DNA of 64,000 nt, from positions 26,115,322 to 26,179,321 of the forward strand of contig OY992835.1 in NCBI GenBank assembly GCA_963921425.1. The letters run 5' to 3'. Positions 25,500 to 36,685 of the stretch are shown here, one piece after another. The DNA comes from Dryas octopetala. Taxonomy: Eukaryota; Streptophyta; Magnoliopsida; Rosales; Rosaceae. The first letter of the stretch is position 1; every line of letters begins with the position of its first letter. Made by a program: the position numbers and the translations under genes. Below the pieces are notes generated by a model. It saw nothing but the letters and a program-made list of their open reading frames with translations, was not told the origin of the DNA and made no database searches.

Positions 25500-25728
25500 T
25501 ATCCCCTGTGAAATTAATGGTTTGCCCTCAACAAACGAACACGTGTACGGCACGTGATGAAAATAGACGGGCGTTAACACAAAATTGACGGGCGTTAACA
25601 CAAAATTGACGGAATGGACTATGTTGGGCCAAGTTAATTAATAACTGGGTTGTATTGAGATAAAAAATAAATCGTGGACCAACTTGAGAAAAAGGTTAAA
25701 ATTAGTGGACCAATGATGCATTTTAGTC
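25500..25728 (-). repeat. MULE right terminal inverted repeat, with internal 21-bp duplication
   Basis: Inverted partner of 19865-20072. The 21-bp unit starting GACGGGCGTTAACACAAAA occurs twice in tandem here (about 25566-25607) but once in the left repeat. Confidence 0.88.
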
Positions 25729-25737
25729 TAATAATAT
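25729..25737. repeat. Target-site duplication of the MULE, right copy
   Basis: TAATAATAT, identical to the left copy. Confidence 0.9.
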
Positions 25738-26748
25738 TTACTTACCAAAGTTCATAATCTATACATTTATATAAAAAAAATAGCATTATCCATAAAAAAT
25801 TTAAAATAATGAAGGAAGTTGACCCATGCAGAGCCAAATTTGTGTGGCAACTGGCAAGACATGTATCTGATTTTAAAGCATCTATCACGGCCTCCGTGTC
25901 TCACCGACGCGTTAAAGCCTCTAAATTTTGGTCAATGTGAATCGTGAACGACACAGAAAGAGAGGCACTCTTCCAGTCTTCCTCCTCCATCATCCTCTAC
26001 CTTACTCTACACATGACCAATCGTCTTGCGCCACCTAATAACCATCTCCCCATTATAATCTTCTCATTGGCCACAATTTTCAAATAAAGTAGTCCCGAAG
26101 GAGAGGATCGAGGCCCTCCAGTTCTTACAACGACTATTTTCACTGAAAAAAAAAACTATAGAGAGATGTTGTTCTCTCTGGTCTATACTATTTACTGACT
26201 GACAGGATTCGAAATCGAAATCTCACTTTTTCTCTCTTCGTCCCAAGAAAATTAGAAAAACAAAGCAAACGCTTCTGAAGCAAAAGCATATTTATATTTA
26301 TATTTCTATCTCTATTTAAGAATAACCAAAATAGGCAGGATCGGGGTCTAGGGTTCCTCTCGCCAAAACCCTAAGCAAACATACAAAGCTCTTCCTTTGC
26401 TCAATTCGTGTCTTCTGTCAGGTATGTTTTATGATTAGTCCCATAATTGCGGATTATTTGATCCCTTTTTAATTTATCCTGCTTTTAGCTTCTTTTTATT
26501 TTCTTATGAGTTATGAATTATGACTGAAAAAAGTTCAATTTTATCTCTTCATTGAAAAAGATAAATTGCTAATTTGATGGCAACTCGGGATTACAAATTG
26601 TGATTTCTTTTCTTTTCCTTTTCAGGAATCAAACAGAGTATTCAGTGGTTGGATTGGGGTTAAGTGTGTGGGAATTCTTTTCGTGAAGGAAGGTTTTGCG
26701 GAGACGTTTCGTTGAGTGGTTCAATTGGTGGAAGTCTTCAACTTCCAA
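25738..26748 (+). other. 5' region of the ubiquitin-fold gene, with leader intron
   Basis: No separate gene. A donor at 26421/26422 (TGTCAG/GTATGTTT) and an acceptor ending at 26624-26625 (TTTTCAG/GAATCAAAC) suggest a leader intron of about 200 bp. The first leader exon probably lies around 26200-26421. No convincing TATA box was identified. Confidence 0.55.
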
Positions 26749-28202
26749 ATGCCGGAGGAGGACCTGGTTGAGCTTAAGTTTCGTCTCTATGACGGATCAG
26801 ATATTGGTCCGTGCTGCTACTCACCGGCCTACACAGTGGCAATGCTCAAGGAGAGAATTGTGGCGGCCTGGCCAAAAGGTTAGAGAGTTCCACCTGCGTA
26901 TAATAATTTTGAAAATATTTTCTTTTCCCCGATGGATGTAATGTTTATGGATCTTTTTGATAATAGCATGCACAAATTTCATTTGGACATTTCTTGGTGA
27001 TACATATGTCGAATTTCACATTGTTCTGCTGTCTTCCTGGTTATGTGGGGAAGAGGGGGAGGGGGGGAGGGGGGGGGGGGGGAGTTGGAATTTATGAGTA
27101 ACCTATGGTTTTCGAGTGGCTTTCGCTGAAGTTATATAATTGTTGTTAAAACTACTTTCCCAATAGAAAGGGTTAGACAGCTCCAACCCTCTTTGAGATT
27201 AGAATGTTGATGAATTTCACTTTTGTACTAATCTTGCTCCATGATCCCGAGCAACCAACTCATACTGTATGAATCCTAGAACAATCTTTGCTGTTGTTTT
27301 TGGCATGTACTTTTTGTTTCAGGTGGTTCATATTCGTGGAACTCTTAATGTATAGATTTATCTGTTTTAATTATCCACATTCAACATGAAAAATCTATGA
27401 TCGAACTTTGGAATTAGACTACCACAAGACCACTGATTGGTCCACTCTGAAAAGGGCTTGCTGCATGAGTCATGTGGGAAGTGAGAGTTTGAAAATAGTT
27501 TAGAATGTTTAATAGTTAGTTAGTTCCCTAAATACCATAAAATGCAAGTTAGTTTTAGTACAGAAAAATTTATTATTAAGTGGCATAATATGTGTTTCTT
27601 GTGGACCAAGATGTTTCTGTTTTGATAAATAGGCTAGATTCTTAACTAGTTATGTGGCTATCTGGTTAAGTAGGAGGATCTGCTAGTGTTATAGGTAAAG
27701 TAAGGGCATCTTTCAGCAGTAGAAGCCCACTACTAAGTTTTGGACTCAGATAATGGTGCCTGTGGAAAACTATTTACATAGGATCATTTTACATGATTTC
27801 TGTTAGGGATGAATCATTCGTCTGACAGACAGTGGCTGCAACTGTTTAAAAATATTGCAATCATAAACCTTTCTCTTGATATTCATGTAAATTATGAAGG
27901 CAATGTTTCTTTTGTGTAATTTTGAGAAGTTGAGAAACCTAATATACCACATCAAGCTAGGCCAATCTCTAGAGTATGGTGAAGAAAGTGCTACTCCATT
28001 GTAAACATATTTGTTTGATGTTATTGCTCTGTTAAAATGTTTTTGAATTAAATTACAGTGTGCTAAGCATCTTTCTTGTTGCTGAGGGTTGATATATAAA
28101 TGTTAAATGACAAGAGTTAGGCACAATTATCAGCAGCAAACAACTCTTATGCCTTGCCTACTTGGTAGTTTTAGTTTTGTTAAAAAAAAAAAGCATAAGT
28201 TA

Positions 28203-28248
<46 letters not shown>

Positions 28249-29191
28249 AAATATCCGTCTGGTGTTAAGATATTATTCTGCTCCATTATGGTTCTCAAAT
28301 ATTGAATTATGTTGATAAAGAAAGGAATTTCAAGGAATTTTTGGCTACGTATGCCCACCCCTGCCCCTTCTTTTTTTCTTCATTTTATTCTGTTTCTTCA
28401 CTTCATTGTGGTTGTCACTTTTTGTCCTCTGAAGTCATGTAATTCTTATGTTATTAGATAAAAAAATTGCACCAAAAGGAGCAAACGACATAAAATTGAT
28501 AAATGCTGGGAAGATTTTGGAAAACAACAAGACTGTTGGCCAGTGTAGAGTACCATTTGGAGAGCTTCCAAGTGGAATTATCACCATGCATGTCGTTGTT
28601 CAGCCTTCTGTAGCAAAAGCAAAAACAGGTAGTTTTCATCCTCGATTGTCCAATCTATGATTATTGTATGCATCCTCACATAATAGCTCTTTTGATGTGA
28701 AAATTGGTGCTGTGTATACATGCTTATGCTATTCAGGTTGGATTTCTTACTATTATGACTTTGGCTATTAGACATTGTGTTTTGCCCTGTTCAAGGCTGG
28801 TGTCCTACTGGTGAGGGACACTGCCTACTTGTTTTTCTCTTGTTCAATGCATTGGGCGAGCATCATTACTTTGTGGTCTGGGGACTGGGGGTTACCCTTG
28901 TCTTAAGGGATGCCCTCACTCAGGATTGTGAAGAAAACTGCTCATTCCATTTTGTTTTATATATCATGAGGTGCTGTTAGTATATTTCAGCTGACATTAG
29001 TTTAGAGTTAAAAGTCTACTTTTGGATTAGTACAGAATCAAATACAAATTAGAACTTGTGACAAGACATTACAGATTTTGACATCCACTGCACCTGCTGA
29101 AAGATTAATTTTTTTGTTTTTGTTTTCATGAGCAGAAAAGAAGATTGATGAGGCCCCAAGGAAAAATATATGTTCATGTTCAATATTGTAA
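26749..29191 (+). CDS. MUB: Membrane-anchored ubiquitin-fold protein
   Basis: Three exons, 26749-26878, 28458-28628 and 29136-29191, encode 118 aa in a closed frame. The product starts MPEEDLVELKFRLYDGSDIG and continues through VAMLKERIVAAWPK, DIKLINAGKILENNKTVGQC and GIITMHVVVQPS, the ubiquitin-like beta-grasp of the MUB family (closest in memory to Arabidopsis MUB3). It ends CSCSIL: CSIL is a CaaX box with Cys115 as the prenyl acceptor, and a final Leu favours geranylgeranylation. Cys113 is a possible palmitoylation site. MUBs sit on the plasma membrane and dock E2 ubiquitin-conjugating enzymes of the UBC8 group. Intron 1 (1.6 kb) holds a poly-G tract and a CT microsatellite. No damage seen. 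Confidence 0.93.
27047..27083 (+). repeat. Poly-G tract in intron 1 of the MUB gene
   Basis: GGGG blocks broken by single A residues, ending in a run of 14 G. It is on the sense strand, so the primary transcript carries it. Confidence 0.85.
28206..28245. repeat. CT microsatellite in intron 1 of the MUB gene
   Basis: About 20 uninterrupted TC units. Confidence 0.9.
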
Positions 29192-30792
29192 GAGAGTCTA
29201 TATCCTCGTGCACATGGTGAAGACTGTGAGGTTGCCTTGGGTCTCCTGGAACATGGAAATGAGTAGCTGGAGAGAGAATAATTTGTACAACAGTCCAATC
29301 CCCCATTGTCACGTGTTTGTTGGAGGGAATTCCTGTGTAACAGTGCATATTAGTGAAGTATTTACGTTTTATAAAATGGGTGCTTGATGTATTTCAGTAG
29401 CTTAGTATTTATTTAAAGAAATTATTTATACAACGGTTATGGGGTCGATGTTGTCGCTCACTCTCTGTTTATACTTCAATTTCCGTCAAAATGGTACGAT
29501 GCTGTGGCGATTTGATGCAATGCTTCTCGGTCATCTGATTGAATGAATTGAATATGTCATGTTTAATAACTTGAAGCTGAGTTTCGATGGTTGGTTATGG
29601 CAATGAATTACTAAAACATATCTATGGACGCGTCTATGTTTGCAAGCATTCAGGGTATCAATGCTCTAAGAATAGTTCTACTATTGTATTTACTCTTTTT
29701 CTAAGGAATTTTGAAGATATATATTTATGGTTTGTAAAATTGGGTGCGTTGAATGATGGATTGCTCATGTCTGAAGGGAAAATGATGTATCACCATTCAC
29801 CACCGGCAATAATGAATCTTTAAGCTCCTTTTCTCCTGTACGATTTCAAATTGGTGGAAGCAATTATTGGTATGCCTGTAAGGCAATGCTACATTGCTAC
29901 TATAGCCTATAGTGATGATGAGTAGGCAAACTTTGGGATAAAGGTATTGACTATTGAGCCAAGTAGCCCAACTCAAGCCTTACCTTCAGATCATCACTAA
30001 TAATCGGTGTTCTTTTGTCTTGTTGAGAAAAACAAAAGAAAGTCTATAAAAGTTAATGTACTATTTTGCCCTCGAATTTCATATAAGTTTATAAATATAT
30101 TCTTTTGACTGTAAGGACAAAATAGTACTATTCAAAAAGTCAAACCCTATCTTGGTAATTGTAGGAAGAAACAGATGCACAATTTCCCTAATATAGTGCA
30201 TGCATATGAATCAATGATGACAACTGCATTCTTGTTCATAAAAAAAAAAAAACTGCATTCTTAATATTATATTTATACCTTATAATAGCAATTAGATATC
30301 AGCATGATCATCGGCATTCATTTTTTTTTTTTTTTAGAAAAAAAGAAGAAAATAAAATCAATATTAAAATCCTTTCTTATCTTACCACATCAATATTTGT
30401 TTATTTGCAGACGCTAGGGTCCGACGAAAATCAGGATACTCGATCCAGAGCCTGTATTGAGCAACAAAAGCAATTATTTAAGAATTTCTCCCAATAAGTT
30501 ATTCAAAGTACAGAAATAGTGTATAAAATAAATTCATTAATATTGACCTAAAATCCTAAGGTTATTTTGTACCCAGCAAACAAAATCAACCGTTTCTTTC
30601 TTTTTTCCCTACTGTTGGCATTTGGTTTTTGTTTTTTTGCATGGATTTTTGTTAGGCAAATAAATTTAATAAAGGGCATAAAGAAAAAGTAGAAGCATGA
30701 TTGATTAAAGAAAAGAGTAAATTAAGGCATGCACGTAAGAGTAAAGACGTACGTAAAAGCAATTAAAGGAAGGAAGGTTGATGAAGAGTACG
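29192..30792. other. Intergenic between MUB and the GRAS locus
   Basis: The 3' flanks of two convergent genes. It has A/T homopolymers near 30240 and 30320 and no coding frame I can support. Confidence 0.5.
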
Positions 30793-31702
30793 TCAGCATC
30801 TCCATGCAGAAGCAGCCATTATAGAGCGGTCCTGCCAGCCCAAAAGGAGGCAGCCCTTGTCCTCCGTCATCCTATAGCCATCACAGGAATACAAACCCAA
30901 CAAGATCTTTGACTGAGTGACAGCGTTTGCGCTGAGCGCCACGCTCTTAAACCCCTTCCCTTCCATCACCTTCCTCCACTTCTCCAACCTCTCGTGCCTC
31001 TCCGTCCTCTCCGCCCCTTTGCAAGTCACAATGTTGCGTATTTCCGGCGCGAAAATGTACTGCTCCACTTTCGCCCTCTGGGCCGAGTCCGGCGGAAACG
31101 TCGCGTCCAACGAGTCGAAAATGGCCGAATAATAGTGCAGTGCCTCTAGAAACCGGCCCAAAAAGTAGGGCCCATTATGGCTCGCTTTCTACTCCACCAG
31201 GGTCACAATATTGGGTGCTTGGTCTCGGATCATTGCTAACAAGTTCCCGAGACAATTGCCCGGAACTCGGTGCAGACGGTTCACCGAGTTCACTGCTAGG
31301 GCTTCGCCTATCCTCCGATTGAACATGTGCGGTTTCAGATCTTCAAGTTGCTCTCCCACTGCATGAAACTCAAATGGGACGTGAAGAGACAGAGCCAGTT
31401 CAGTTAAACACAGGCCCGTCTCTTTCACAGTCTCGATACACGGACCCACCCCGGTGATGCGAAGAAATGGCGCACCACCGGGCCTGGCCGCTAGGGCTTG
31501 CATGAAAGCGGGCCATTGATATCCTTGAAGGATGTCGAGGTCGACGACATGGACACGTTCTTCAGACTCGAAGGCCTCAAAAATGGCTTGGTTGGCGGTG
31601 AAGTGAGCAAATTTAACGTAGGGGCAGGCTTGGTACACAATTTGGTATATTTTGAGGATTTCGAGTGAGTTTGGGGGGAAAGGAGAGAAGGGCTTTGGCG
31701 CC

Positions 31703-31707
31703 GAAGC
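31703..31707. repeat. Target-site duplication of the copia element, left copy
   Basis: GAAGC, paired with AAAGC at 36681-36685. The two differ at one base. Confidence 0.75.
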
Positions 31708-32071
31708 TGTTGACTTTACTGGATGAATATACCTGGAATGTGACCAGGAATGCAAGCAAGAAAATGGTACTGAAATTACAGAGAGAATTGCAGAGTGATG
31801 AGGGAAGGAAGAGAAAGTGATTCACGAGAAAGGCATGCTCACATGTGCAAGATGCACACACCAGCTGCCATATATTCCATTTGCAAATTCAGTTATACAA
31901 AACGACATTGCATTGATCAAATAAGACCGATGCCACACATGAGCCTATGAGCTCTTACAGCAAAGCAAACATCACCCTATGAGGCAATGCCACCTAAGCA
32001 ATGACAATCTGAATTAACTAACTAAACAGACAAGCTTAGTTATCAGGCATAAGCCTTAATTAACTCTAATA
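31708..32071 (-). repeat. Copia 3' LTR
   Basis: 364 bp, reading TGTTGACTTTACTGG to AACTCTAATA on the + strand. Identical to 36317-36680. Confidence 0.95.
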
Positions 32072-32084
32072 CTCCCTTCTAAGG
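32072..32084 (-). other. Polypurine tract of the copia element
   Basis: On the minus strand AGAAGGGAG stands directly before the 3' LTR, the usual second-strand priming site. Confidence 0.7.
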
Positions 32085-35000
32085 CTTTGACTGATAGCAC
32101 TCCAAGTTGATTCCTCAATTCACAGAATCTTTCTCTAGGAAGAGCCTTGGTGAAAATGTCAGCCAATTGCTCCTCACTCTTGCAATACAGTAATTCAATT
32201 TCTCCTTCATTAATGGCATCTCTAATGAAATGGTACTTCCTCTTAATATGCTTTGACCTCTGATGAAAAACAGGATTCTTAGTCATAGCTATAGCAGATG
32301 TATTGTCACACATGAGTGGAGTTGCTTCCATTTGTTCCTCACCAAAATCATGTAGCACAAATCTCAACCATATGGCTTGGGTTGTTGCTTCTGCAGCACT
32401 GACATACTCAGCCTCTGCTGTTGATAGAGCCACACTGTGTTGCTTCACAGATGCCCAAGAGAAAGCTCCACTTCCAAATGAGAATGCATAACCTGAGGTG
32501 GACTTCATGTCATCCTCATCTCCTCCCCAATCACTGTCACAATACCCTATTAGGACTACAGCAGTGTCTTTCTTGTACTGGATGCCAAAATCCAAAGTTC
32601 CCTGTATATATCTCAGCACCCTCTTTGCAGTACCAATGTGTTTCATTGATGCACAATGCATGAATCGAGCTAAGAGGCTTGCAGCAAACATGATATCTGG
32701 TCTTGTAGCTGTCAAATAGAGTAAACTTCCCACCATTTTCCTGTATTGTTCTTCATTAGCTGCCTTGCTTCCATCATCCTTCTTGAGCTTATCAGATGTT
32801 GCTAGAGGTGTAGAGACAGCCTTGCAATCTCTCAAACCAAATTTTTCTAACAAACTTTGAGCATACTTCTTTTGATGAATGAAGATGCTCCCTTCTAATT
32901 GGATTACACCAATTCCTAGAAAATGATGTAGCAGTCCCAAATCAGTCATCTCATACCTATTCATCATTTATGCCTTGAATTCTTCAAGCATATTCATGCT
33001 ACTGCCAGTGTAGACTATATCATCCACATAGAGTGAGACAATGAGTGTTCCCTGGTTTTCTTTGTTCTTAACATAAAGGGTAGCTTCACTAGGACTCTTC
33101 TCGAATCCACACTGCATCAGATATGTGTCAATGTTGCTGTACCAGGCCCTTGGTGCTTGCTTTAGACCATAGAGAGCCTTGTGCAGCCTATATACCTTGT
33201 CTTCCTGGCCTTTAACAGTGAAGCCATCAGGTTGATCTACATACACTTCCTCTTCTAGCTCTCCATTTAGAAAAGCAGATTTGACATCCAACTGATAAAG
33301 CTTCCAACCCTTTTGAGCTGATAAAGCAATTAAGGTCCTAATAGTGTCAAGCCTTGCCACAGGGGCAAATGTCTCATTGAAGTCAATCCCTGGTTTTTGT
33401 GTATAGCCTTTGGCTACTAACCTAGCCTTATGCTTCTGTATTGATCCATCAAGGTTGAGTTTAGTCTTGAATATCCACTTTACACCAACAATTGGTTTGT
33501 TCCCTGGCCTATCAACCAGCTGCCAAGTTTGATTCTTCTCAATCATTTCAATTTCATTTTCCATAGCCTTCTGCCATGCCTTGTCTTTAGTTGCTTCAAT
33601 ATAGGTTTCTGGTTCCACAATGCTCATTTTACAGTGAGCAAATACCTCATCTAGGCTTCTCCACTTCTTTGGTGTTGAATCATAAGTGCTTGCAGGGTCA
33701 ATTTCAGTTTCTGCAGCATGTGATGTAAGTGAGGGACTAGGACTTGGATTAGCATTAGGAGATGCAATTGGATTGAAGGGACTCTGTGAAATTGGACACA
33801 AGACTTCATGCTCAGATTCAGTTTCTGCAGTATGGGAATCATCTTCATCACTCCAAGGTACAGATATGTAATCAGTGGACTTTGAATCCCAATTCCACAT
33901 TGCAGACTCTTCAAAGATCACACTTCTAGAGACTATCACCTTACTACTCTTGAGATCGAACACCCTATACCCTTTCTCTCTAGTTCCATATCCAACAAAC
34001 ACTCCTTTTTGACTTGTATCATCCAGCTTGTGTCTCAATTGATTAGGGATATGTGTATAACACATTGAGCCAAAGATTCTCAAATGCTTCACTCCTGGCT
34101 TCCTTCCACTGAAAACTTCAAATGGAGTTTGACCAATCAAGGCTCGAGTAGGGCATCTATTTAAAAGATACACAGCAGTGTTAACTGCTTCCCCCCAAAA
34201 ATAAGTAGGTAGTTTCTTCTCTTGCAACATAACCCTTGCCATCTCCATGATTGTCCTATTCTTCCTCTCAGCCACTCCATTCTGCTGAGGGGAATAAGCA
34301 ACAGTGAGTTGCTTTTCTATTCCAAAGTCTTCACAGAACTTCTCAAATTCCATTGAGGTATACTCTCCCCCTCTGTCACTTCTAATTTTCTTTATTTTGT
34401 AACCACATTGAAGTTCCACCATTGCTTTAAACTTTCTGAATACAGTAAATGCATCTGACTTTTGTCTCAGAAAGTATACCCAGCACATTCTTGATTTGTC
34501 ATCAATGAATGTGAGGAAATACTTGTTTCCTCCCAAGGTTTCTGACATTGGTCCACAGACATCTGTGTGAACCAATTCTAGCAAATCAATAGCTCTAACA
34601 GTCTTCCCTTTATCAAATGCTTCCCTGTGACTTTTGCTCAAAGCACATCCTTCACAGACATGCTCTCCTTTTGTGAGTTTTGGTAAGCCAATCACCATTG
34701 CTTTGTCCTGCAATTGCAGCATGCTCTCGAAATTCAAATGGCCAAGTCTCTTATGCCATTTCTAGTTGGAACCAGTTACTGTGGCCTTCTTTGCCATCAT
34801 TGGACTTATGTCCTCGAGTACAAGTGGGAAACACCTATTCCCTTTCATTTGAACTGCTGCCACAGGAGTTTTCATGCTCTTATCTTCATAAATGGTCACC
34901 ATGTACTCACCAAATACCAGCCAGTAACCATGCTCCACCATTTGTCCAACACTGAGAAGATTTTCATCTAATCCTGGCACAATCATGACTTCTGTGATAT

Positions 35001-36304
35001 ACCTTGTTCCTCCCTTGGTTTGCACAGGCAAGACTCCCTTCCCAGTTGATTCCACAATGTCTCCAGTCCCCATTTTTATTTTGCATTTCATACTTCTGTC
35101 AATATTGATCAGAAGTGACTCATGACTAGTCATATGGTTGCTGCAGCCACTATCAAGATACCAAACACCTTGCTCTTTCTCCACTGAGGCTTTGTGGCAA
35201 GCATAGAACATTGTGGCAGGTTCATGAACTTGATTTGCATAGTTAGCAATATGTCCCTTCTTGTGTGGTTGATGGCAATCCTTCATTACATGCCCAAACC
35301 TGTCACAATTGTAGCATTTCACCTTTCCTTTGAACCAGCACTCTCCATAGTGAGCCTTATCACACACTTTGCATTTTCCCTTCCCAGAGTCACCTCCTGG
35401 TCTCAAATTGGATTGGACCTTGTTGTCCCATTTCTTTGGTTTTCCCTTCCAGCTTTTGAAGTTTCTTTTTCCCCCATCATGGTTGTGAGACCTTGATTGA
35501 TTGTTCTGTCCTTTGGAGCCAACATTCATACTAGCAAAGGCCCTTTCCACCTTCTCATCATCTTCCTCATGCCTGCTTAGCCTTAACTCATAACTTTTGA
35601 GAGAGGCAAACACTTCATTTACAGACACAGAATTCAAATCACTAGTTCTCTCGAGCACCACACACATAGGATCATACACTTTAGTTACACTAATTAATAC
35701 CTTCTGCACCATTCTTTGTTGAGACAAGCATTCACCATATTTTTCCATTTGGTTAGTTAAATCAAAGAAACGAGTAGAATATTCAGACAATGCTTCACAC
35801 TCCCTCATTCTCATGTATTCAAATTCTTTTCTCAGACTTTGCAATTTAACAGACCTGGATTGTTCATCACCATGGTATTCTGTTTGTAGAAGATCCCAAG
35901 CTCCTTTGGCAGTGTCTTGGTTGATAATCCGAGAGAAAATCTCTTTGGATACAGCCCCTTGAATGATGCCCAATGCCTTTGCATCTTTCATATTCTGCTC
36001 CTCCATGTAAGCTTCCAGTTCATCTTCCTCATCGATGCTGGAGTCTCCTTCCTTCTTAGCCTTCTCCTTCTTCTTCCTTGCTTCTGGGATTGTGATCCCT
36101 TTTTCTACTAACTTCCAGATGCCATGTGACTTGAAGATAGTCACCATGCGCACCTTCCAGAACTCATACTCAGTACCATCGAAAATGGGAGCTCGTAGCT
36201 CACCACTCCCAGACCCAGCCATGCCTAGATCTAGATGGATTTGTTCCTCTGTTTCACTCAAGCTCACACACACAGTACACGCCCAGTTCACAGAACCAAC
36301 CTGT

Positions 36305-36316
36305 GCTCTGATACCA
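36305..36316 (-). other. Primer-binding site, initiator tRNA-Met type
   Basis: On the minus strand TGGTATCAGAGC follows the 5' LTR directly. This is the classic plant copia site complementary to the 3' end of initiator tRNA-Met. Confidence 0.92.
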
Positions 36317-36680
36317 TGTTGACTTTACTGGATGAATATACCTGGAATGTGACCAGGAATGCAAGCAAGAAAATGGTACTGAAATTACAGAGAGAATTGC
36401 AGAGTGATGAGGGAAGGAAGAGAAAGTGATTCACGAGAAAGGCATGCTCACATGTGCAAGATGCACACACCAGCTGCCATATATTCCATTTGCAAATTCA
36501 GTTATACAAAACGACATTGCATTGATCAAATAAGACCGATGCCACACATGAGCCTATGAGCTCTTACAGCAAAGCAAACATCACCCTATGAGGCAATGCC
36601 ACCTAAGCAATGACAATCTGAATTAACTAACTAAACAGACAAGCTTAGTTATCAGGCATAAGCCTTAATTAACTCTAATA
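36317..36680 (-). repeat. Copia 5' LTR
   Basis: 364 bp, identical to the 3' LTR at 31708-32071. On the element strand it starts TATTAG and ends TCAACA, so the usual TG start has become TA in both copies, a change inherited from the parent element. Confidence 0.95.
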
Positions 36681-36685
36681 AAAGC
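36681..36685. repeat. Target-site duplication of the copia element, right copy
   Basis: AAAGC, one base different from the left copy GAAGC. Confidence 0.75.

Larger units (their letters stand above)
19865..25728 (+). mobile_element. Mutator-like element (MULE), complete ends, decayed transposase
   Basis: A 5864-bp element with long terminal inverted repeats, flanked by a perfect 9-bp duplication (TAATAATAT). The left repeat is 208 bp (19865-20072) and the right is 229 bp (25500-25728). The size difference is exactly one extra 21-bp tandem unit in the right repeat. The interior carries one transposase gene on the + strand (about 20254-24123) and a 3' region of about 1.4 kb without evident genes. 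The ends look intact, so the copy could be mobilised in trans, but its own transposase is interrupted by several stops and a frameshift. Confidence 0.93.
31708..36680 (-). mobile_element. Ty1/copia LTR retrotransposon, young, inside RAM1 exon 2
   Basis: A 4973-bp element in the same orientation as the host gene. Two 364-bp LTRs read identical base for base. On the minus strand the order is LTR, primer-binding site, gag with a CCHC knuckle (about 35.3 kb), protease, integrase (about 33.9-34.7 kb), reverse transcriptase (about 32.7-33.6 kb), RNase H (about 32.1-32.5 kb), polypurine tract, LTR. Integrase before reverse transcriptase is the copia order. It looks nearly whole, with about two breaks in the coding region. 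Identical LTRs point to a recent insertion: at a commonly used plant LTR rate a single difference would mean about 0.1 million years. Confidence 0.95.

Noticed and set aside
30793-31161. A separate 122-residue minus-strand protein with GRAS similarity
   Set aside because: It is the downstream end of the RAM1 pseudogene after the in-frame TAG, not a gene of its own.
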